From Streptomyces humidus (GTDB lineage Bacteria; Actinomycetota; Actinomycetes; Streptomycetales; Streptomycetaceae), in assembly GCF_014649655.1 (NCBI RefSeq), contig NZ_BMTL01000010.1, positions 186,001 through 250,000 on the forward strand: a stretch of DNA of 64,000 nt, in the 5' to 3' direction. Under the pieces are notes generated by a model. The model saw only the letters and a program-made list of their open reading frames with translations. It was not told the origin of the DNA and did no database searches. Each line of letters begins with the position of its first letter. Position 1 is the first letter of the stretch. The position numbers and the translations under genes are program-made. Shown here piece by piece: positions 32,226-40,645 of this stretch.

Positions 32226-33083
32226 ATGCCGTACGCCACCGCCCGCGTCCTGCTGCTGTTCCTGCCGCTCCTGCCGATGCTGCCCGCGTCGCCGGCAGGC
32301 GGTCCGGCAGCCCGCCCGGCCGACTGGTCGGCGTCGCCCTCCGGCGCAGGACGGCCGTCGTTCTACGCCGAGGGCACGGCCGGGACGGTGCTGCGCGACA
32401 CGGTCGCCGTGACCAACCGGGGGACCGGGCCGCTGGCCGTGAGCCTGCGCGGCGCCGGTCCCGGCCTGCGGGTCGCGTTCGCCGAGGCCGCCCTCGACGT
32501 CCCCGCCCGCACCCGGGCCGAGGTGCCGTTCACGGTGACGGTTCCGGCGGACGCCCGCCCCGGCGACCGCGCCGGCCGGATCGTCGTACGGGACTCCGCC
32601 GGACGGGAGAGCGAGGTGAGGGTGCTGATCCGGGTCGGCGGCCCCCGGCTGGCCGCGCTGACCGTCGAGCACGTGGCCGTGCGCGGCGACCGCATCACCT
32701 ACGAGCTGGTCAACCGGGGCACCACCGCGCTCGTCCCGCGGCTCGCCGTGCACGCGGACGGCGTCCTGGGCGCCGTCCTGGACCGCGCCCCGCGCGTCCT
32801 GCCCGTGCGCCTGCCGCCGGGCCGTCGCCTCGCGCTGTACGAGCCGTGGCCCGACCGCCCGGCTCTGGACGCCGTCACCGTGCGGCTGACGGTCACCGCG
32901 CCCGGCGCGGCGCAGGCCACCGGGCGGGCGTCCGCGCGGTTCGTGTCCCGGGGCGCGGCGGCGGGCGCGGCGGGCGGCCTGCTGTCGGCCGCGGCCGCGG
33001 CCGCGGCCGCCGCCGTGTCCGTACGACGACGCCGGCGCGGTCCGGCCGTCACCGAAGCCGAGCCGAGGGGAGCGCTGACGTGA
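32226..33083 (+). CDS. Secreted Ig-like protein with C-terminal membrane anchor
   Basis: The 285-residue product starts with a signal peptide (ARVLLLFLPLLPMLPASPAG). Two beta-rich segments follow: LRDTVAVTNRGTGPLAVSLR with VPFTVTVPADARPGDRAGRI, then VAVRGDRITYELVNRGTTAL. They resemble immunoglobulin-like or DUF916-type surface domains. A single Ala-rich membrane segment and a basic tail come last. The ATG at 32226 is preferred to a GTG at 32211 because GCAGGAG lies six bases before it. Its stop overlaps the next start by four bases. It has no LPXTG; it stays in the membrane facing out. Confidence 0.75.
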   Translation: MPYATARVLLLFLPLLPMLPASPAGGPAARPADWSASPSGAGRPSFYAEGTAGTVLRDTVAVTNRGTGPLAVSLRGAGPGLRVAFAEAALDVPARTRAEVPFTVTVPADARPGDRAGRIVVRDSAGRESEVRVLIRVGGPRLAALTVEHVAVRGDRITYELVNRGTTALVPRLAVHADGVLGAVLDRAPRVLPVRLPPGRRLALYEPWPDRPALDAVTVRLTVTAPGAAQATGRASARFVSRGAAAGAAGGLLSAAAAAAAAAVSVRRRRRGPAVTEAEPRGALT

Positions 33084-34390
33084 GAGGCGAGTTGCGGATC
33101 ACGGCGCCGGCGCCGGTCCTGCTCCTCCTGCTGCTGTCGCTGGTCTTGTCGGCCGCCCCGGCTCCGGCCGCGGCCGCCGACCGGCCGGCGGTGAAGGTGT
33201 CGGCGGCGCAGGCGGGCACGGGCGGCTCGATCACCGTGAGCGGCACCGGCTGGCGGCCGCGCACGTTGCTGATGCTGCTGGTCTGCGGTCAGGCGACGCC
33301 GGGCCGGGGTGTGATCGGCGGCACCAACTCCTGTGCCAACGCGGACGGGCGAGCCGTCACCACCGACGCCGACGGCCGCTTCAGCCGGGCGCTGCCGGTG
33401 ACCGAGCCGCCCGCGCCCTGCCCCTGTGTGGTGCACGTGGCCGCCGCCACCGGTGCGAAGGCGCAGGCCGACGCGGCGTTCCAGGTGGCCGGGCACCCGG
33501 TCCGACCGCTGCCGGCGCAGACGGGCGGCGGACGTCTGTCCGTGCTCACCGACACCCGGCTGGACGGCTCCTCGGGCCTGCTGACCTGGTTCGGGGCGCC
33601 GCCCGCGCGCACGCTGACCTTCACCGTCGGCAACGTCGGCACCGGCGCCGTGAAGGACCCCGTGTTCCAGGTCGGCGCCGCGCACGGGGTGTTCGCCCCG
33701 CAGTGGGACGAACGGCGGTGGCGCGGCACGATCGCCCCCGGCGGGAAGGCCCGCGTCGAACTGCCCGTCGAACTGGCCGCGGGCGCGCACGGCGACTACA
33801 CGGTCTCCCTGAAGTACGGCGGGAAGGTCCTCGCCGAGCAGCCGTGGGGCGTGGGCCGGCCGTGGGGCGTGACCCTGTTCTGGATCCTGCTCTGCCTGGT
33901 CGTCCCGGCGGCGGTGTTCCGCGCCGGGCTGGCGGTGGTGGACCGGGTGCGCCCGCGCCGTCCGGCCCGCCGGCCCTCCCGTGCCGCCGCCTCCGCCCCG
34001 GTGCTCGGGCGCAGGCGGAGCACGGGGGCGCGGACCCCGCAGGCCGGGGCACCCGCGCCGAACACGACGCTGCCGTGGTTCACCCCGGACACCGGTCCGG
34101 ACACCGGTGCGGGCCCCGCGGCACGGCTCCTCTCCGCACCACGGGAGGACCGGCCGACGGCCCCCGGTCCCACGGCTCCGACGACGCCGACGGCTCTCAC
34201 GGGCCCTGCGCCCCCCACGACTTCGACGGATTCCGCGGGCGGGCCGGATCCCACGGGCGCGACGGATTCCGTGAGCCCGACCACTCCGACGGGCCCGGCG
34301 GCTTCGACGACCTGGACCGCTCCCACGGGTCCGACGAGTCCGACGACTCCCCCTCGACCCCACGACTCCGGCAGGAAGGGATCCACGTGA
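33080..34390 (+). CDS. Secreted membrane-anchored protein with long Pro/Thr-rich tail
   Basis: The 436-residue protein begins with a signal peptide (PVLLLLLLSLVLSAAPAPAA). A beta-sandwich with paired Cys follows (ITVSGTGWRPRTLLMLLVC, CANADGR, PCPCVVHVAAATG) and then an Ig-like segment (ARTLTFTVGNVGTGAVKDPV). A membrane span (VTLFWILLCLVVPAAVF) comes at about 265-285. About 150 residues beyond it are basic, then low-complexity Pro-Thr-Gly-Ser. If the span runs outward-in, the tail is cytoplasmic. Start GTG and stop both overlap neighbours by four bases, so the four genes are translationally coupled. No known family beyond the Ig-like parts. Confidence 0.7.
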   Translation: MRGELRITAPAPVLLLLLLSLVLSAAPAPAAAADRPAVKVSAAQAGTGGSITVSGTGWRPRTLLMLLVCGQATPGRGVIGGTNSCANADGRAVTTDADGRFSRALPVTEPPAPCPCVVHVAAATGAKAQADAAFQVAGHPVRPLPAQTGGGRLSVLTDTRLDGSSGLLTWFGAPPARTLTFTVGNVGTGAVKDPVFQVGAAHGVFAPQWDERRWRGTIAPGGKARVELPVELAAGAHGDYTVSLKYGGKVLAEQPWGVGRPWGVTLFWILLCLVVPAAVFRAGLAVVDRVRPRRPARRPSRAAASAPVLGRRRSTGARTPQAGAPAPNTTLPWFTPDTGPDTGAGPAARLLSAPREDRPTAPGPTAPTTPTALTGPAPPTTSTDSAGGPDPTGATDSVSPTTPTGPAASTTWTAPTGPTSPTTPPRPHDSGRKGST

Positions 34391-35706
34391 GTGAGAGAGC
34401 CATGCCACCCGAGCGGGCCCCCGCGCGCAGGCGGGCGGCGGCCGCGGGCGCCGCCGTCATGCTCACCGGGGCGGCCGTCCTGCTGGGCGTGACCGCCGGT
34501 CAGGCGCAGGCGGCCGAGGTGGCCTACGCCACCAAGTGCGTGCCGCCCTCGGGCATCGGCCTGCCCGACGTCGAGGGCACCACGAAGGTCGAGATCAGCG
34601 CGCCGGCCACGGCGAAGGTCGGCGACACCGTCGACGTCGTCTGGAAGTTCACGCAGGCCGCGTCCAGGAACCCCGACATCATCGACCTGCCGGCGAACTC
34701 CGTTCAGCCGTCCGGCACCCTCAAGGCGGCGGGCGCGCAGACCGCCGACATCGCGATGCAGGGGCCGCGCGAGAACCCGGCGATCCCCAAGGGCGGCGCG
34801 ATGACGCTGTCCGACATGAAGGGCTCGCTGAAGCTGACGGCGGCCGGACAGGTGACGCTGACGCCGGACGCGTACGTCGTCAACGCGCTGTCGACGGACA
34901 CCGAGTGCGCGCCGACGCAGGCCGTCCAGCCGTCGGCGACCATCACGGTGACGGCCGGCGGGGGGAGTCCGGGTTCGCCGAGCGGCAGCCCCTCGCAGAG
35001 CGGGTCGTCGACGCCCTCGCCGCCCGGCGGGTCCGGGACGCCTTCGTCGTCCGCCTCGTCGCCGGGCGGCGGCTCCGGGCAGACGGACTTCACCGGCAAG
35101 ACCGTCGACATCCCCTACACCTGCCAGTCGCCCATCGGCGAGAAGCGGGCCACCTCGCCTGTGCAGATCAACGCCCGGAAGAACGGCGGGAGTTACGGCC
35201 TGACCGTGCAGTTCAAGAAGTCGGTCATGAACAGCCCGGTCGACATCCCGGCCAACTCCGTGAAGCCGTCGATGCAGATCACCCTGGGCGGCTCGGACAA
35301 GGGCTCGGTGAAGGTGACGGGCCCGACCAACCCGGCCCCCGTCAAACAGGGGGCCCCGATCGAGATCCCCGACCTGACCGGCACGTACAAGCCCGGCGCG
35401 ACCGGTGAGTCGACGCTCTCGCCGGGGGTCCTCGTCATCGAGGCCCTGGGCACGACCACCACGTGCACCCCGGACAGCACGGCGGTCTCCCTGACGCTGA
35501 ACACCGAGGAGCAGGCCGGCGGCGCGTCGGGCGGCGGCTCGTCGTCCTCGTCCTCCGGCGGCGCGGCGGCCACCGGGGGCGGCGGGCTCGCGGAGACGGG
35601 CTCCGGCGACCACGGCGCGCTGAAGGCCCTGGGCCTGGTCGCGGGCACGGCGGTGCTGCTGGGCGGAGCGGTGTTCACGTTCCTGCCGGGCAGAAGGACC
35701 CGCTGA
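34387..35706 (+). CDS. Two-domain surface protein with LAETG sorting signal
   Basis: The 439-residue protein has a signal peptide (about 15-43), a first domain (about 45-195), a Ser/Gly/Pro linker (SPSGSPSQSGSSTPSPPG), and a second domain (about 240-380). A Ser/Gly tract, LAETG, a membrane segment and a basic tail (PGRRTR) end it. Each domain has two Cys and shares NPA(I/V)PKGG or PVKQGAPIEI and a TECAP or TTCTP pattern; the second closely resembles the domain in the gene at 31460. LAXTG is the motif used by class E sortases, known in streptomycetes for chaplins. No sortase gene lies in the window. Confidence 0.82.
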   Translation: MSERAMPPERAPARRRAAAAGAAVMLTGAAVLLGVTAGQAQAAEVAYATKCVPPSGIGLPDVEGTTKVEISAPATAKVGDTVDVVWKFTQAASRNPDIIDLPANSVQPSGTLKAAGAQTADIAMQGPRENPAIPKGGAMTLSDMKGSLKLTAAGQVTLTPDAYVVNALSTDTECAPTQAVQPSATITVTAGGGSPGSPSGSPSQSGSSTPSPPGGSGTPSSSASSPGGGSGQTDFTGKTVDIPYTCQSPIGEKRATSPVQINARKNGGSYGLTVQFKKSVMNSPVDIPANSVKPSMQITLGGSDKGSVKVTGPTNPAPVKQGAPIEIPDLTGTYKPGATGESTLSPGVLVIEALGTTTTCTPDSTAVSLTLNTEEQAGGASGGGSSSSSSGGAAATGGGGLAETGSGDHGALKALGLVAGTAVLLGGAVFTFLPGRRTR

Positions 35707-35714
35707 GTCCCGGG

Positions 35715-35761
35715 ACGGGGGAGGGGCGGCGCACCCGCTGGGTGCGCCGCCCCTCCCCCGT
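35715..35761. terminator. Perfect 22-bp hairpin between convergent genes
   Basis: Arms 35715-35736 and 35740-35761 are perfectly complementary with a three-base loop GCT. It ends the surface-protein operon and the leftward peptide transporter. Confidence 0.88.
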
Positions 35762-35773
35762 CGTGAGCAGACG

Positions 35774-37270
35774 TCAGTTGACGTCGCCCATCAGTTCCTT
35801 GACCTTCCTGCGGTACATCCACACCGCGCCGCCGGCGGCGACGGCGAGCACGGCCTCCAGAGCCACGATCCCCGTCTTGTTGAGGTCGACGCCGGCGATG
35901 GAGAGCAGCCCGGTCGTGGCGTCACCGGCGGTGACGGCCAGGAACCAGACGCCCATCATCTGCGAGGCGTACTTGGCGGGAGCCATCTTCGTGGTGACCG
36001 ACAGGCCGACCGGGGAGAGGGTCAGCTCGCCCACGGTCTGCACGAAGTAGATCGCCGCCAGCCACAGCGCGGCCGCCTTGTGACCGCCCTCGGCGATCGA
36101 CAGCGGGGCGAGGAAGAGGAAGAAGGACGCGCCGACCAGCACGAGGCCCGTCGCGAACTTCACCGCGGTGCTCGGCTCCTTGCCGCGCCGGGCCAGCGCG
36201 AGCCAGGCCCAGGCGAAGAGCGGGGCCAGCGCCATGATCAGGACCGGGTTGACCGACTGGTACCAGGAGACCGGGAAGTTCCAGCCGAGGACGCTGTTCT
36301 TCGCCGAGGACTCCGCGAACAGGGAGAGCGTCGAACCGCCCTGGTCGTAGATCATCCAGAACACGGCCGCGGCGACGAAGAACCAGATGTACGCCGTCAG
36401 CTTGGACTGCTCGGCCCGGTCCAGCTCCCGGTCCCGCTTCATCCGGGCGATGACGAGAACCGGGATGACCAGGCCGGCCACGGTGATCGGGACCAGCAGC
36501 CAGTTCAGCGTGTAGACGCCGGAGACGCCCACGACGGCGTAGAAGACGAGGGCGACGGCCGCCCAGAACGCGGCCTTGCGCAGCGTGGCCGCCTTCTCCC
36601 GCGCGGACAGCGGCGTGGGGACCACGTCCGAGCGCGGGCTCAGGTGACGGCCGCCGAGCAGGAACTGGACCAGGCCCAGACCCATGCCGAGCGCCGCGAG
36701 CGCGAAGCCCAGGTGCCAGTCGACGTTCTCGCCGAGGGTGCCGATGACCAGCGGAGCGGCGAACGCGCCCAGGTTGATGCCGATGTAGAACAGCGTGAAG
36801 CCGCCGTCACGGCGCGGGTCGTCGGGACCGTCGTAGAGGTGGCCGACCATCGTGGAGATGTTGGCCTTCAGCAGACCGGAGCCGACGGCGACCAGACCGA
36901 GGCCCGCGAAGAAGGTGCCGGCGTACGGCAGCGCGAGGGTCAGGTGGCCGAGCATGATGATCGCGCCGGCGACGGCGACGGTCCTGCGGGGGCCGAGCAC
37001 GCGGTCCGCGAACCAGCCGCCCGGGAGGGCGAGCAGGTACACGAGCGACAGGTAGACCGAGTAGATCGCGGTCGCCGTCGCGGCGCTGAGGTGCAGGCCG
37101 CCGGGGGCGACCAGGTACAGCGGGAGCAGGGCCCTCATGCCGTAGTAGGAGAACCGCTCCCACATCTCGGTCATGAAGAGAGTGGCCAGTCCGCGGGGGT
37201 GGCCGAAGAAGGTCTTCCCGGAGCCGGGGGTGTCCGGGCGGACCGGGTCCTTCGTCAGGCTGGACGCCAT
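35774..37270 (-). CDS. Peptide transporter of the POT/PTR family
   Basis: This 498-residue proton-coupled di/tripeptide importer has about 12-14 membrane segments. The N-terminus holds the PTR2 signature WERFSYYGMRALLPLYL. Further motifs are RRDGGFTLFYIGINLGAFAAP and, near the end, ELTLSPVGLSVTTKMAPAKY. I start at the ATG at 37270 (MASSLTKDPVRP) because AAGGA lies five bases upstream; the longer in-frame extension runs through low-complexity sequence. It is divergent from the response regulator. Uptake of peptides could serve nutrition or signalling. Confidence 0.93.
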   Translation of the reverse strand: MASSLTKDPVRPDTPGSGKTFFGHPRGLATLFMTEMWERFSYYGMRALLPLYLVAPGGLHLSAATATAIYSVYLSLVYLLALPGGWFADRVLGPRRTVAVAGAIIMLGHLTLALPYAGTFFAGLGLVAVGSGLLKANISTMVGHLYDGPDDPRRDGGFTLFYIGINLGAFAAPLVIGTLGENVDWHLGFALAALGMGLGLVQFLLGGRHLSPRSDVVPTPLSAREKAATLRKAAFWAAVALVFYAVVGVSGVYTLNWLLVPITVAGLVIPVLVIARMKRDRELDRAEQSKLTAYIWFFVAAAVFWMIYDQGGSTLSLFAESSAKNSVLGWNFPVSWYQSVNPVLIMALAPLFAWAWLALARRGKEPSTAVKFATGLVLVGASFFLFLAPLSIAEGGHKAAALWLAAIYFVQTVGELTLSPVGLSVTTKMAPAKYASQMMGVWFLAVTAGDATTGLLSIAGVDLNKTGIVALEAVLAVAAGGAVWMYRRKVKELMGDVN

Positions 37271-37792
37271 GTCGTTCCTTGCTGCTCGGGACGCGCTGCA
37301 CTTGCGCGGTGCGCGCCCGGTGGGGGGCGGCCGGCACCGGCGGACCGCCTCGTCCACCCCTACGCCCGGGGGAGTCCGCTCCGGGTCGCGAAGCGGTGGA
37401 CGGCGGTCGCCGGGATCCACGCCCCCTCGCGTCGGGGGCCCGGCCACAGGTCATTCCTTCCGGGGCCGGCGGGAACCGGCCCGCACACAAAAGAGACCCT
37501 CGGCGTCAAGCCGACCGCCAAAGGTCCCTGTGTACTACAGGCGTTCTTTCACCATACGGCAGCACAATGCCTGATATGGAAGGACTTGAGACGCGAATCA
37601 CAGGTGATCATGGAACCCTGGCGGCGTTCCGAAGGTCCATACCATCCTGTCATCCCTCGACCACAGGTCCGTACCAGGATCGACGACGGCCCGGTCCCCG
37701 CCCGGCGCCCCGACTGTCCGGCATGTCCCTGGGTAAGAAACAGCGTCGTCGATCACACTTCGACCCCTGCTCGCGCGGACTACCATCAGCTC
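37271..37792. other. Divergent intergenic region between the peptide transporter and the response regulator
   Basis: About 520 bases, no gene. On the minus strand a small hairpin (TCGGC/GCCGA, 37500-37514) is followed by GGGTCTCTTTT, which could be an attenuator in the transporter leader. On the plus strand TTCGAC (37759-37764) and TACCAT (37781-37786), 16 bases apart, precede the regulator ATG by six bases, a leaderless arrangement. Confidence 0.45.
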
Positions 37793-38470
37793 ATGACCCG
37801 TGTACTGCTCGCCGAGGACGACGCGTCCATCTCGGAGCCGCTGGCCCGCGCCCTGCGCCGGGAAGGCTACGAGGTCGAGGTGCGCGAGGACGGCCCCACC
37901 GCACTCGACGCCGGAATGCAGGGCGGTGTCGACCTGGTCGTCCTGGACCTCGGTCTGCCCGGCATGGACGGCCTGGAGGTGGCGCGCCGGCTGCGCTCCG
38001 AGGGCCACGCCATCCCGATCCTCATCCTGACCGCGCGCGCCGACGAAGTGGACACCGTCGTCGGCCTGGACGCGGGCGCCGACGACTACGTCACCAAGCC
38101 CTTCCGGCTGGCCGAACTGCTCGCCCGGGTCCGGGCCCTGCTGCGGCGCGGCGCGTCCGAGCCCCAGCAGCCGCCCGCCACGCACGGCGTGCGCATCGAC
38201 GTCGAGTCGCACCGCGCCTGGATGGGCGACGAGGAACTCCAGCTCACCGCCAAGGAGTTCGACCTGCTGCGGGTCCTGGTGCGCGACGCGGGCCGGGTCG
38301 TCACCCGCGACCAGCTGATGCGCGAGGTCTGGGACACCACCTGGTGGTCGTCGACCAAGACCCTGGACATGCACATCTCCTGGCTGCGCAAGAAGCTCGG
38401 CGACGACGCGGCCAACCCCCGCTACATCGCCACGGTGCGTGGAGTGGGCTTCCGCTTCGAGAAGAGCTGA
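37793..38470 (+). CDS. Two-component response regulator (OmpR/PhoB type)
   Basis: This 225-residue regulator has a receiver domain with phospho-acceptor Asp52 (VVLDLGLPGMDGLEV), acidic pocket AEDD at 8-10, Thr in ILTARAD and Lys in TKPFRLAEL. A winged-helix output domain follows (LTAKEFDLLRVLVRDAGRVV, then SWLRKKLGDD and YIATVRGVGFRF). No ribosome site precedes the ATG, but a -10 box ends six bases before it, so the mRNA is probably leaderless. The histidine kinase starts 159 bases downstream; a widespread repeat lies in the gap. Confidence 0.93.
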   Translation: MTRVLLAEDDASISEPLARALRREGYEVEVREDGPTALDAGMQGGVDLVVLDLGLPGMDGLEVARRLRSEGHAIPILILTARADEVDTVVGLDAGADDYVTKPFRLAELLARVRALLRRGASEPQQPPATHGVRIDVESHRAWMGDEELQLTAKEFDLLRVLVRDAGRVVTRDQLMREVWDTTWWSSTKTLDMHISWLRKKLGDDAANPRYIATVRGVGFRFEKS

Positions 38471-38546
38471 CTGCTCCGCAGGGCTCGGCCGGACGACGCG
38501 CGTCACCGTCGACCCGGCTTGTGCGGGATGCGCGTCCCCGGGCCGG

Positions 38547-38582
38547 TGGGGGCCGGTCGCGCAGTTCCCCGCGCCCCCTGAG
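38547..38582. repeat. Interspersed Streptomyces short repeat
   Basis: The core GGTCGCGCAGTTCCCCGCGC with flanking G- and C-runs is, from memory, a very common intergenic element in Streptomyces chromosomes. GGGGGC at the left pairs with GCCCCC at the right to form a hairpin. It sits between the response regulator and kinase genes, where it could reduce kinase expression. Confidence 0.6.
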
Positions 38583-38629
38583 GGCGCTGTGCAAACCGCT
38601 CTCGACACGTCACCGCCCCGGAGGGCACC

Positions 38630-39904
38630 GTGCGTCGCCGTCTGATCCAGTCCACGCTCGCCGTCGTGCTCGTCGTCATCGCCGTGTTCGGGGTGTCCCT
38701 CGTCATCGTCGAGACCCGCACGATCAGCAACAGCGCCCAGGAACGGGTGGACTCCGAGGCCCTGCGGCTGGCCAGCATCGTGGACAGCCGCCTGGTGGGC
38801 GCGGAGGACGTCACCTCCGCGATACTGCGCGACCAGGTCACCCAGGACCGTTACGCCGAGATCAGGATCCCCGGCCGGCCCGTCATCGAGGTCGGCGTCC
38901 GGCCCGAGGGCGACGTCATCAGGTCGACGGCGCAGGGGGAGGAGGGCGAGACCGTCCTGGTCCAGGAACCGCGCTCCACGGTGACCCGGGAGGTCGGCCG
39001 CACCCTGCTGATCATCGCCCTGGTCGCGCTGCTCGCGGTGATCGCGGCCGTGCTGCTGGCCATCCGCCAGGCGAACCGCCTCGCCTCACCCCTCACCGAC
39101 CTCGCGGAGACCGCCGAACGCCTGGGCTCGGGCGACCCGCGCCCCCGCCACAAGCGGTACGCCGTCCCCGAGCTGGACCGGGTGGCCGACGTCCTCGACG
39201 CCTCCGCGGAGCGCATCGCGCGCATGCTCACCGCCGAACGCCGTCTCGCGGCGGACGCCTCCCACCAGCTGCGCACCCCCCTGACGGCCCTGTCCATGCG
39301 GCTGGAGGAGATCACCCTCACCGACGACCCGGACACCGTGAAGGAGGAGGCCACGATCGCGCTGACGCAGGTGGAGCGGCTGACGGACGTCGTGGAACGC
39401 CTCCTGACCAACGCCCGCGACCCGCGCACCGGCTCCGCGGTCACCTTCGACCTCGACGAGGTCATCCAGCAGCAGCTCGCCGAGTGGCGCCCCGCCTACC
39501 GGGGCGTGGGCCGGGCCATCGTCAGCTCCGGCAAACGCCATCTGCGCGCGGTGGGCACCCCCGGCGCGGTCGCCCAGGTGCTGGCCGCCCTGATCGAGAA
39601 CTCGCTGATGCACGGCGGCGGCACGGTCGCGCTGCGCACCCGGGTCACCGGCAACCAGGCCGTGGTCGAGGTGACGGACGAGGGCCCCGGCGTCCCCGCC
39701 GACCTGGGAGCGCGCATCTTCGAGCGGACGATCAGCGGCCGCAACTCCACGGGCATCGGCCTGGCGGTCGCCCGGGACCTGGCCGAGGCAGACGGCGGCC
39801 GGCTCGAGATGCTCCAGGCCCAGCCCCCGGTCTTCGGTCTGTTCCTGTCCCGCACGGCGCCGCAGAAGCGCACGACGCCGGACGAGGGTCCCACGGTCCG
39901 CTGA
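38630..39904 (+). CDS. Two-component sensor histidine kinase
   Basis: The 424-residue kinase has two membrane segments (about 8-28 and 123-145) around a short sensor domain of about 95 residues, then HAMP (LASPLTDLAETAERLGSGD). The H-box is ADASHQLRTPLTALSMRLEE, followed by N-box ALIENSLMHGGG, G1 VTDEGPGVPADL, F-box IFERTISGRNSTGIGLAVAR and G2. The N-box has ENSLMHG where EN(A/S)xxH(G/T) is usual. The GTG start has GGAGG five bases upstream. It pairs with the response regulator just upstream. Signal unknown; a small extracytoplasmic loop suggests sensing at the envelope. Confidence 0.92.
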   Translation: MRRRLIQSTLAVVLVVIAVFGVSLVIVETRTISNSAQERVDSEALRLASIVDSRLVGAEDVTSAILRDQVTQDRYAEIRIPGRPVIEVGVRPEGDVIRSTAQGEEGETVLVQEPRSTVTREVGRTLLIIALVALLAVIAAVLLAIRQANRLASPLTDLAETAERLGSGDPRPRHKRYAVPELDRVADVLDASAERIARMLTAERRLAADASHQLRTPLTALSMRLEEITLTDDPDTVKEEATIALTQVERLTDVVERLLTNARDPRTGSAVTFDLDEVIQQQLAEWRPAYRGVGRAIVSSGKRHLRAVGTPGAVAQVLAALIENSLMHGGGTVALRTRVTGNQAVVEVTDEGPGVPADLGARIFERTISGRNSTGIGLAVARDLAEADGGRLEMLQAQPPVFGLFLSRTAPQKRTTPDEGPTVR

Positions 39905-39930
39905 GTCCGGACGGGCGGCGCCGACGGGTC

Positions 39931-40446
39931 TCAGCTCACGCGCTCCGTGGTCCTGGGCTCCGGCCGCCGGGACTGCTCCGCCACCGTCAGAAAGCTCTCC
40001 GCGTCGGCCACGGCCTCCTTCGCGGGCAGCGTCCGGAACACCCACGTCCGGTACGACCAGAACCGGAACAGGGTCGCGATGCCGATGCCGAGGAACTTGA
40101 ACACGTTGCTCTGCAGCGGGCTGTCCCAGCCGAACCAGTAGGTCGCCGCGTACAGCAGCCCGTTCTCGATCACCAGGCCCACCACGCTGAACAGCAGGAA
40201 CAGCGTGAGTTCCCTGGTGCGGCCGTTCTTCTCGCGGTCACGGTAGGTGAAGTAGCGGAACCCGACGTAGTTGAAGGCGATCGCCACGACCGTCGCGATG
40301 ACGCTGGCCCGCACCACCTGCAGGTCGGTCACATGCCGGACGGCGTTGAAGACGCCGAGGTTCACCAGCAGGCCCGCTCCGCCCACGGCTCCGAACTTCG
40401 CCAGCTCACGGATGAGCCTCTTCAGCCCCGAGGAACCATGCGCCAT
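39931..40446 (-). CDS. GtrA-family membrane protein
   Basis: The 171-residue protein has four membrane segments in the GtrA order (FGAVGGAGLLVNLGVFNAV, ASVIATVVAIAFNYVGFRYF, LTLFLLFSVVGLVIENGLLY, VFKFLGIGIATLFRFWSYRT). GtrA-like proteins are thought to move polyprenyl-linked sugars across the membrane. That suits the cell-wall glycopolymer genes further right. It converges on the kinase gene and is divergent from purK. The ATG at 40446 has a G-rich but weak ribosome site. Confidence 0.85.
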   Translation of the reverse strand: MAHGSSGLKRLIRELAKFGAVGGAGLLVNLGVFNAVRHVTDLQVVRASVIATVVAIAFNYVGFRYFTYRDREKNGRTRELTLFLLFSVVGLVIENGLLYAATYWFGWDSPLQSNVFKFLGIGIATLFRFWSYRTWVFRTLPAKEAVADAESFLTVAEQSRRPEPRTTERVS

Positions 40447-40645
40447 GGTCGTACAGGCCCCCGTCCGGGACTCGGTTACGTCAACCCGGCCATGCTAACC
40501 ACCACTCTTCCCGGTTTCCTGTTGTCCGGCCCACGAGCCGGTGACCGACGCGCGAGATGGGGGAAAACGGCAGGTATGGGGCCGGAAGGCCGACGGTGAG
40601 AGGCGCGGGATCCGGCCGGGGTGGCGTGCCCGATACCCTGGGGGC

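Noticed and set aside
37279-40599. A 1106-codon plus-strand frame over the two-component genes
   Set aside because: It runs in another frame than the recognised regulator and kinase and gives a Pro/Arg/Gly-rich product.
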